Of a DNA stretch of 20,306 nt, positions 1 to 5,576 are shown in pieces (the stretch's first letter is position 1; each line of letters opens with the position of its first letter). A program made the translations under genes and the position numbers. The stretch is taken from assembly GCA_903890595.1 (NCBI GenBank), contig CAITBU010000135.1:1-20306 (forward strand), in the 5' to 3' direction. The DNA is from an uncultured Holophagaceae bacterium (lineage in GTDB: Bacteria > Acidobacteriota > Holophagae > Holophagales > Holophagaceae). The notes below the pieces were generated by a model. That model ran no database searches, was not told where the DNA came from, and worked only from the letters and a program-made list of their open reading frames with translations.

Positions 1-735
1 TGCTTCGCCCTAGGAACCGCCACCTTCCTGCTCATGGGGGGCGTCTGCACCCGGGCCTGCGGGTTCTGTAGCATCCAGAGCGGGCAACCCGAGGCACTGA
101 ACCCATTGGAGCCCCAGGAGACCGCCGAGCGCGTGGCGGCGCTGAACCTCCGCTTCGCCGTGCTCACCTCGGTGAACCGGGATGACCTGCCGGATGGCGG
201 GGCGGCCCACTTCGCCGAGACCATCCTGGCCATCCGCCGCCGCAACCCGGGCGTCGGCGTGGAGGTGCTGGTGCCGGACTTCCTAGGTGACCTGGAGGCC
301 GTGGCCCGCGTGGTTGCGGCGGGTCCCGAGGTGTTCAACCACAACACCGAGACCGTTCCCAGCCTGTACAAGGAGGTGCGGCCCGCCGGACGCTTCGAGC
401 GCAGCCTGGCCGTGCTCCGCCACGCCAAAACCCTGGGCACCGCTCTCTACGGCCCCGGCTTCCGCACCAAGAGCGGCCTCATGCTGGGCCTCGGTGAGAC
501 CGAGGCGGAGCTGTTGACCACCTTCCAGGCCCTCGTGGCGGTGGGTGTGGACATCCTCACACTGGGCCAGTACCTGCGGCCCACGCGCCACCAGCTGCCC
601 GTGAAGCGCTATCTCCCCCCGGAGGAATTCGAGGCCCTGGCTGAGCAGGCCCGGGCCCTGGGCTTCCGCACCGTCCACGCCGGCCCCATGGTGCGCTCCA
701 GCTACCACGCCGAAGAGGTGGCAGCCCAGGGCTGA
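1..735 (+). CDS. lipA: Lipoyl synthase, 5'-truncated by window edge
   Basis: Radical-SAM enzyme that inserts two sulfurs into protein-bound octanoyl groups to make lipoyl cofactors in the cytoplasm. The reading frame is open from base 1, giving 244 residues. The first residue is a Cys followed by a Gly-Thr-Ala-Thr-Phe stretch, as seen just after the auxiliary-cluster Cys set of LipA, so about 50-60 N-terminal residues lie outside the window. The radical-SAM motif CTRACGFC (CxxxCxxC) follows at residues 16-23 of the fragment. The C-terminus GPMVRSSYHAEEV carries the RSSYHA signature whose Ser ligates the auxiliary cluster. The frame could be opened at the internal ATG at 34, but that would cut into the conserved core, so it is not the real start. 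Its TGA abuts the stop of the convergent ferredoxin gene with no gap. Confidence 0.95.
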   Translation, partial: CFALGTATFLLMGGVCTRACGFCSIQSGQPEALNPLEPQETAERVAALNLRFAVLTSVNRDDLPDGGAAHFAETILAIRRRNPGVGVEVLVPDFLGDLEAVARVVAAGPEVFNHNTETVPSLYKEVRPAGRFERSLAVLRHAKTLGTALYGPGFRTKSGLMLGLGETEAELLTTFQALVAVGVDILTLGQYLRPTRHQLPVKRYLPPEEFEALAEQARALGFRTVHAGPMVRSSYHAEEVAAQG

Positions 736-742
736 TCAGCCC
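729..742. other. 14-bp perfect palindrome holding two convergent stop codons
   Basis: GGGCTGATCAGCCC is centred between 735 and 736. The lipA TGA (733-735) and the ferredoxin TGA (minus strand, 738-736) form its middle TGATCA, and both genes end Gly-stop through GGC TGA. A second small inverted repeat, AGCCCC-GGC-GGGGCT (738-752), overlaps it. Neither is followed by a T-run, so termination is possible but not shown. Confidence 0.6.
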
Positions 743-1383
743 CGGCGGGGCTCCACCACGATGGCTGCGGGCTCCGAAGGACAAGCAAAGACACACAGGC
801 CGCACCCCGTGCAGAACGCACTGTCCACCACGGGATGGCCGTAGGGCTCACCGTCTGCGGGGGGCGCCAGGCGCAGGGCCTCGTCGGGGTAGGGGCAGCG
901 GTCCACGCAGATGCGGCAGTCCCGGGGCTCCCGATCCTCGGTGGCCCAGGTGACACAGAGGGCCTGCTTCACCCGGGCCGTGCCCATGCGCACAGCCTTG
1001 GGCCCTTCCAACACCGTGCCATCGGCACGGACCAGCCGGGGCCAGATCAGAGCATTGTCCTCACACTCCGCGATGCAGGGCAGGGTGGTGCAGAGGAAGC
1101 AGGGGATGGCCCGGGGGTCGATGTAGGGCGTCCGCAGGGCCAGGCCCGCCGTGGCGGGTGCCTTGAGGATGGCGTTCTCGGGACAGGCCCGGATGCACTT
1201 GTCGCAGCGGGTGCACTGGGTGAGGAACTCGAACTCGTCCAGGGCCCCAGGCGGGCGCAGCAGCTTCGGCCCCAGGCTGGTCACGGCATCGTCCACCCGA
1301 TTGGCCACGAACCCGGCAAACAGGGTCCCCAGGGACTTGAAGAAGTCCCCGCGCTCCTGGGGTTCGTCGAGCTTCTTCGCCAT
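736..1383 (-). CDS. NapG/MauM-like ferredoxin with four [4Fe-4S] sites, no intact Tat signal
   Basis: Predicted electron-transfer polyferredoxin of 215 residues. Four cysteine sets are visible: C57-C60-C63-C67, C95-C98-C103-C107 (the C-x2-C-x4-C-x3-C spacing of NapG), C143 with C156-C159-C163, and C191-C194-C197-C201. The LRPPGAL segment just before the first set is also typical of the NapG/MauM family. Family members normally start with a twin-arginine export signal. Here the N-terminus reads ERGDFFKSLGTLFAGF, like a worn-down signal with RG instead of RR, so the protein probably stays in the cytoplasm or binds the membrane face. It starts 4 nt after the stop of the ASADH-like gene, suggesting one transcript. 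No NapH, nitrate reductase or methylamine dehydrogenase gene is nearby, so its partner is unknown. Donating electrons to LipA is only a thought from adjacency. Confidence 0.8.
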   Translation of the reverse strand: MAKKLDEPQERGDFFKSLGTLFAGFVANRVDDAVTSLGPKLLRPPGALDEFEFLTQCTRCDKCIRACPENAILKAPATAGLALRTPYIDPRAIPCFLCTTLPCIAECEDNALIWPRLVRADGTVLEGPKAVRMGTARVKQALCVTWATEDREPRDCRICVDRCPYPDEALRLAPPADGEPYGHPVVDSAFCTGCGLCVFACPSEPAAIVVEPRRG

Positions 1384-1387
1384 AGGC

Positions 1388-2215
1388 CTACATCAGCCCC
1401 AGGACTCGCAAGGCGGGCCAGAGGGTGCCCCACAGCACGGGGTCGAAGCCCAGGGTCAGCACCGCCGCCCGGCCATCCGCCGTGATCTCGGCATGGGCCA
1501 GGAGCTCGGGGCTCACCGCCACCTCCCGGGAGCTGGGTGGGGCCTCCACCCACTTCACACCGGTGGGGGCGTCCTTCTTGGCCAGGGCGGCGCCATCCTG
1601 GGCCCGCACCTGGAGCACCAGCAGGTCGCCATGGAAGGAGGGGATGCGGATCTCCAGCAGGCGGCCCTTGCCGACCACTGGGGGCACCGGCACCATCTCG
1701 AAGGCCTGGCGGTAGCCCAGCAGTTTCTCGTCGGGATCCTCGCCGTTGAGGACGGACAAGGTCTGCGCCACCAGGCCATCCAGGCCCCGGTCGCCGAGCC
1801 ACGCAATGGAACGGAGGTGAACACCGCCCACCTCGCCCACGTTGCTGAGCAGGGACGGCACCTGGGCCAGCACCTGCTCCAGGGCGGGTCGCCCCCGCAG
1901 GATCCGTGCGCCGGCGGGCCAAGCACCAGCCAGGGGCAGCGGCTCTGCCGCCGGATCAGGCTCGGGGCGGAGGTCCAGGATTCGTCCAGGGAAGGCCGAC
2001 ACCAGGGCTGGGTCCGGGGTCGCCACCAGGATCACCACATCCATGCCCTCCAGCAGGGCAGGGTCGGGGGCGAAGACCACCAGGTCCCCCTCTTCCTCGG
2101 CCACGGTGAGGGCACCGACTGACAGGGGTACCACCGAGGCATCGCGGGCCTCGAGGGCACCCACCAGCTCCCGGCCCAACAGTGTCTGGGCACCGATTAC
2201 GGCGAGTTTCAACAT
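1388..2215 (-). CDS. Aspartate-semialdehyde dehydrogenase-like protein (USG-1 type) lacking any cysteine
   Basis: 275 residues starting at the ATG at 2215, chosen because GAGGGG lies 7 nt upstream; an in-frame start 5 codons earlier has no comparable site. The N-terminus MLKLAVIGAQTLLGREL is a Rossmann nucleotide-binding fold. The middle segment SIAWLGDRGLDGLVAQT resembles the QSVSGAGR..GLxELxxQT stretch of ASADH relatives, and RIPSFHGD resembles their R-x-P-x-x-x-G-H region. The catalytic NPNC motif is absent, and the whole protein contains no Cys, so it cannot form the thioester of true ASADH. It is better compared with USG-1, a non-catalytic paralogue of unknown role. It lies 4 nt upstream of the ferredoxin gene. 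Family assignment is moderate; function is unknown. Confidence 0.7.
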   Translation of the reverse strand: MLKLAVIGAQTLLGRELVGALEARDASVVPLSVGALTVAEEEGDLVVFAPDPALLEGMDVVILVATPDPALVSAFPGRILDLRPEPDPAAEPLPLAGAWPAGARILRGRPALEQVLAQVPSLLSNVGEVGGVHLRSIAWLGDRGLDGLVAQTLSVLNGEDPDEKLLGYRQAFEMVPVPPVVGKGRLLEIRIPSFHGDLLVLQVRAQDGAALAKKDAPTGVKWVEAPPSSREVAVSPELLAHAEITADGRAAVLTLGFDPVLWGTLWPALRVLGLM

Positions 2216-2258
2216 GTCACAACCCCTCAATTCCGTTTTTCACCTAAACAACCGACAC

Positions 2259-3710
2259 CTACACCCGCACTGGGGCTGAGTCTGCGGGTACATGGTCCTG
2301 AAGCGCCTGGGCTACGGGGCCCGCGAGGAACTGGCGCACCTGCTCACCGGCCCGGCCCGTGAAGCGGTTGGCATCCAGCAGGCTGGTGAGCTCGGCTTCG
2401 GTCATGGCCCAGGCGGGATCGGCCGCGAGCAACGTCAGCAGCTCGTTGGGGCGACCTTCGGCCTTGATGCGGCGACCAGCTTCCAGCGCCGAGACCCGGA
2501 AGCGCTCGTGCAGGTCCTGGCGGTCCCCGCCCCGCTTCACGGCCTCCATAAGCAGGACCTCGGCGGCCATGAAGGGCAGCTCCTGGGCGAGGCGGGCCTC
2601 GATCATCCGGGGATAGACCACCAGGCCCGAGGCGACATTGCGGCACAGGACCAGGATGGCGTCCACGGCCATGAGGCCCTGGCTGAGGGTGAGGCGGCGG
2701 TGGGCGCTGTCATCCAGGGTCCGCTCCATCCACTGGGTGGCACTGGTCTGATAGGTCGAGGGCATGAGGCCGAGGACGAAGCGGGCCAGGCTGTTGATGC
2801 GCTCCGAGCGCATGGGGTTGCGCTTGTAGGGCATGGCGCTGGAGCCGATCTGCTGGGTCTCGAAGGGCTCTTCGACCTCCTTGAGGTGCTGGAGCAGGCG
2901 CATGTCACAGGCGAACTTGGAGGCCGAGGCAGCGATGCCGCAGAGCACCTGGCCGATGCGGTCCTCCAGCTTGCGGGTGGCGGTCTGGCCCGAGACGGGA
3001 ATGGCCGGGAAGCCCACCTTCTCGCAGAAGCGCTGCTCCAGGGCTTCTACCTTGGCACCGTCGCCGTCGAACAGCTCCAGGAAGCTGGCCTGGGTCCCCG
3101 TGGTGCCCTTGATGCCGCGCACCGGGGTGGTCCGAACCAGGTGGTCGAGGTCCTCCAGGTCCAGCAGCAGGTCCTGAATCCAGAGGCAGGCCCGCTTGCC
3201 AACGGTGGTGGGCTGGGCCGGCTGGAAGTGCGTGAAACCCAGGGTCGCCTGGTCCTGCCACTGGGCCGCAAAGGCCCCCAGGGCGGCAATCAGGTCCTGG
3301 ATGCGCCGCCGCAACAGACTCAGGGCCTCCTGGGCGATGAGGAGGTCGCCGTTGTCAGTAACGAAGCAGCTGGTCGCACCCAAGTGGATGACGGGGCGGG
3401 CGCCCGGGGCCTGCTCGCCCCAGGCGTGGATGGCGGCCATGACGTCGTGGCGCAGGGCGGCCTCGTGGCGGGCGATGGTGGGCAGGTCCACCGCATCCTG
3501 GGTGGCGCGCAGCTCCTGGAGCTGAGCCGCCGTGATGGGCAGTCCCTGGTCGGCCTCGGCCTCGGCCAGGGCCACCCAGAGCCGCCGCCAGACGCGCTGC
3601 CGGTAGAGCGGAGAGAGCAGGCGCACCATGGCTTTGCTGGCGTAGCGGCTGGCCAGGGGGTGCTCGAAGCGCTCCAGCTCGGGGCCCTCGTGGGGGGGAA
3701 GGAAAGACAT
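2259..3710 (-). CDS. purB: Adenylosuccinate lyase, eukaryote-type
   Basis: Catalyses two fumarate-releasing steps of purine synthesis: SAICAR to AICAR, and adenylosuccinate to AMP. It has 483 residues, close to the 484 of human ADSL and longer than typical bacterial PurB. The fumarase/aspartase-superfamily signature GSSAMPYKRNPMRSER is at residues 289-304, the general-acid His is H161 in GFTHFQPAQPTTVGKR, and a second conserved His is H88 in RHDVM. Several blocks (PLASRYAS near residue 18, VKGTTGTQASF-like at 200-210, EEPFETQQIGSSAMPYKRN, QWMERTLDDSAHRR, QELPFMA) read almost like the animal enzyme. The frame stays open far upstream, but that part is antisense to glyA. The ATG at 3710 is preceded by CGGAG at 5 nt spacing and matches the family N-terminus. 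It diverges from glyA across 117 bp. Confidence 0.95.
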   Translation of the reverse strand: MSFLPPHEGPELERFEHPLASRYASKAMVRLLSPLYRQRVWRRLWVALAEAEADQGLPITAAQLQELRATQDAVDLPTIARHEAALRHDVMAAIHAWGEQAPGARPVIHLGATSCFVTDNGDLLIAQEALSLLRRRIQDLIAALGAFAAQWQDQATLGFTHFQPAQPTTVGKRACLWIQDLLLDLEDLDHLVRTTPVRGIKGTTGTQASFLELFDGDGAKVEALEQRFCEKVGFPAIPVSGQTATRKLEDRIGQVLCGIAASASKFACDMRLLQHLKEVEEPFETQQIGSSAMPYKRNPMRSERINSLARFVLGLMPSTYQTSATQWMERTLDDSAHRRLTLSQGLMAVDAILVLCRNVASGLVVYPRMIEARLAQELPFMAAEVLLMEAVKRGGDRQDLHERFRVSALEAGRRIKAEGRPNELLTLLAADPAWAMTEAELTSLLDANRFTGRAGEQVRQFLAGPVAQALQDHVPADSAPVRV

Positions 3711-3796
3711 GGGAACTCCGTGCCTCCAGTGTCGCATGGCCGAAGGACTGTGATCCCGCTCACGAAGAGGGCCCATTTGCAGCGACTGGCCGCGGC

Positions 3797-3807
3797 TAGG
3801 ATAGGGG
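3797..3807 (+). promoter_or_regulatory. Candidate -10 element of glyA
   Basis: TAGGATAGGGG starts 31 nt before the glyA ATG. TAGGAT matches the sigma-70 -10 hexamer at four of six bases. The same 11-mer occurs upstream of dnaN on the minus strand (12134-12124). A TTTGCA at 3776-3781 could be a -35, but the spacing of 15 is short. Inference only. Confidence 0.35.
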
Positions 3808-3827
3808 CATCCCTGGGAGTCCTCGCC

Positions 3828-5066
3828 ATGTATGAAGTGATCCGAACCTCTGATCCCGCCGTGTTTCAGGCCCTCGAGCTCGAGGTCCAGCGGCAGCGGC
3901 ATCACCTCGAGCTGATCGCCTCTGAGAACTACGCCTCCCGCGCCGTCATGCAGACCATGGGCTCGCACTTCACCAACAAGTACGCCGAGGGCTACCCCGG
4001 AAAGCGCTACTACGGCGGCTGTGGGCAGGTCGACATCATCGAGAACCTGGCCCGCGACCGGGCCAAGCAGATCTTCGGGGCGGAGCACGCCAATGTGCAG
4101 CCCCACAGCGGCGCCCAGGCCAACATGGCCGTCTACCTCGCGGCCCTCAAGCCAGGCGACACGGTGCTTGGGCTGGACCTCGCCCACGGCGGCCACCTCA
4201 CCCACGGGCATCCCCTGAACAGCTCGGGCATCCTGTACAACTTCATCCCGTATCACGTCCGCCAGGAGGACGAGCGGGTGGACATGGACGAGGTCCGCAG
4301 CCTCGCCCTCCAGCACCGCCCCAAGATGATCGTGGTGGGGGCCTCGGCCTACAGCCGCACCTGGAACTTCCCCCTCTTCCGCCAGATCTGCGACGAGGTT
4401 GACGCCCTGCTCATGGTGGACATGGCCCACATCGCGGGCCTCGTGGCCACGGGCCACCACCCCAGCCCGGTGCCCCATGCGGACTTCGTGACCACCACCA
4501 CCCACAAGACCCTGCGGGGGCCTCGCGGGGGCTTCATCCTGTGTAAGTCCCAGTTTGCCAAGGATATAGATAGGGCACTATTCCCTGGCGTCCAGGGCGG
4601 CCCCCTCATGCACATCATTGCGGCGAAGGCTGTGGCCCTGCATGAAGTCATGCAGCCGGAGTTCAAGGCCTACAGTGGCCAGGTGATCCGCAATGCCCAC
4701 GCCCTCGCCAAGGGCCTCCAGGAGCGCGGCTGGCGCATTGTCAGTGGCGGCACTGATAACCACCTTTTTCTGGTTGACTTACGTGACCACGGCCTCCTGG
4801 GCAACGAGGCTGAGCAGTGCCTCCACCGGGCGGGCATGACCACCAACAAGAACGGCATCCCCTTCGATCCCAATCCCCCCATGAAGCCCTCCGGCGTGCG
4901 CCTGGGCTCCCCCGCCCTGACCACCCGCGGCATGAAGGAGGAGGAGATGGACCACATCGCCCGCTTCTTCGACCTGACCCTGCGCCACCGGGCCGACGAG
5001 AGCACCTTCGCCCGGGTCCGCCAGGAGGTCTTCCACCTCACGGACCAGTTCCCTATTCCGGAGTAG
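3828..5066 (+). CDS. glyA: Serine hydroxymethyltransferase
   Basis: PLP enzyme interconverting serine plus tetrahydrofolate with glycine plus 5,10-methylene-tetrahydrofolate, the main one-carbon source for purines and thymidylate. 412 residues, a normal bacterial length. Visible hallmarks are LELIASENYAS near residue 28, the KRYYGGCGQVD block, the SGAQANMAVY cofactor segment, DMAHIAGLVA, and the PLP-binding Lys227 in TTTTHKTLRGPRGG. The ATG at 3828 is preceded by TGGGAG at 8 nt spacing. The frame is open far upstream, but that part is antisense to purB. The position next to purB, in divergent orientation, fits a shared role in purine supply. A strong intrinsic terminator follows its stop. Confidence 0.97.
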   Translation: MYEVIRTSDPAVFQALELEVQRQRHHLELIASENYASRAVMQTMGSHFTNKYAEGYPGKRYYGGCGQVDIIENLARDRAKQIFGAEHANVQPHSGAQANMAVYLAALKPGDTVLGLDLAHGGHLTHGHPLNSSGILYNFIPYHVRQEDERVDMDEVRSLALQHRPKMIVVGASAYSRTWNFPLFRQICDEVDALLMVDMAHIAGLVATGHHPSPVPHADFVTTTTHKTLRGPRGGFILCKSQFAKDIDRALFPGVQGGPLMHIIAAKAVALHEVMQPEFKAYSGQVIRNAHALAKGLQERGWRIVSGGTDNHLFLVDLRDHGLLGNEAEQCLHRAGMTTNKNGIPFDPNPPMKPSGVRLGSPALTTRGMKEEEMDHIARFFDLTLRHRADESTFARVRQEVFHLTDQFPIPE

Positions 5067-5088
5067 GTCCCGACCAAGCATTGGACTG

Positions 5089-5125
5089 CAGCCAAAACGC
5101 CTTGCGTTTTGGCTGTATGTTTTTT
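5089..5125 (+). terminator. Rho-independent terminator of glyA
   Basis: Perfect 12-bp stem: CAGCCAAAACGC (5089-5100), loop CTT, GCGTTTTGGCTG (5104-5115), followed by a T-rich tail ATGTTTTTT ending at 5125. It lies 23 nt after the glyA stop. The start codon of the next gene comes only 10 nt after the T-run, so that gene must depend on read-through, or on a promoter inside the terminator or in the end of glyA. Confidence 0.88.
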
Positions 5126-5135
5126 AGGGGTGGTC

Positions 5136-5564
5136 ATGGAGCCAGATGGGCTGTTTGTCTATGGGACGCTGCGCGAGGGTGGCGCGAACCACGCCTGGTT
5201 GCTGCGGACCCACCCGGAGGGGCTCTGCCGAGCCTGGACGGGAGGGCGGCTGTTTCAGATCCCTGCCGGCTATCCAGCCCTGGTCTCCCTGCCTCCGCCC
5301 CCGGACCCACCCGGTGCCCCCGGTTGGGTCCGGGGTGAATTCGTGGGCTACGAGGACCCCACTGACCTGGAGCAGGCCCTGGCAGACTTGGATCCCCTGG
5401 AGGGGGTTGAAGAGGGCTTGTTCACCCGCGAGGTGATCCCCCTGGTCCTCGAAGGAGGGCGCTCCTGCTGGGCTTGGGCCTATGTGTTCCATGTGGAACG
5501 CCTCCCGAGGTTAAGTCGGGAGGCGGTCGAAATTCCGAGCGGGGACTGGGGAGCCTACCTGTAG
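5136..5564 (+). CDS. Gamma-glutamylcyclotransferase-like (AIG2/GGCT fold) protein
   Basis: 142 residues. The N-terminal FVYGTLREG (7-15) is the substrate-loop signature of the GGCT/AIG2-like family, and the LDPLEGVEEG stretch holds the expected catalytic acid, Glu89. Family members cyclise gamma-glutamyl amines or peptides to 5-oxoproline; the actual substrate cannot be read here. The ATG at 5136 is preferred over an in-frame upstream one at 5109 because AGGGG lies 5 nt before it and the upstream option lies inside the glyA terminator stem. A parS-like palindrome (5485-5500) and an inverted repeat (5501-5523) lie within its 3' third. Its stop is 12 nt from the stop of convergent gyrA. Confidence 0.85.
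   Translation: MEPDGLFVYGTLREGGANHAWLLRTHPEGLCRAWTGGRLFQIPAGYPALVSLPPPPDPPGAPGWVRGEFVGYEDPTDLEQALADLDPLEGVEEGLFTREVIPLVLEGGRSCWAWAYVFHVERLPRLSREAVEIPSGDWGAYL
5485..5500. promoter_or_regulatory. parS: parS-like ParB-binding site, degenerate
   Basis: TGTTCCATGTGGAACG matches the parS consensus TGTTCCACGTGGAACA at 14 of 16 positions. The central ACGT is ATGT, which breaks the palindrome by one base pair. It lies in the cyclotransferase coding region and encodes Val-Phe-His-Val-Glu-Arg, the same frame as the mnmE copy. It may be a weak or decaying site. Confidence 0.5.
5501..5523. repeat. Inverted repeat, possible gyrA terminator
   Basis: Perfect 8-bp arms CCTCCCGA (5501-5508) and TCGGGAGG (5516-5523) enclose a 7-nt loop. 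On the minus strand it lies 54 nt beyond the gyrA stop, so it could end or protect gyrA mRNA. No T-run follows. It is directly next to the parS-like site. Confidence 0.4.
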
Positions 5565-5576
5565 GTCAAGCCCAAG

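Noticed and set aside
2292..3827. Long plus-strand open frame continuous with glyA, opposite purB
   Set aside because: It is the antisense of purB; its translation is Gly/Leu/Ala-rich without family signs, and glyA has its own start and ribosome-binding site at 3828.
3711..4505. Minus-strand extension of purB opposite glyA
   Set aside because: Antisense of glyA; purB homology begins at 3710.
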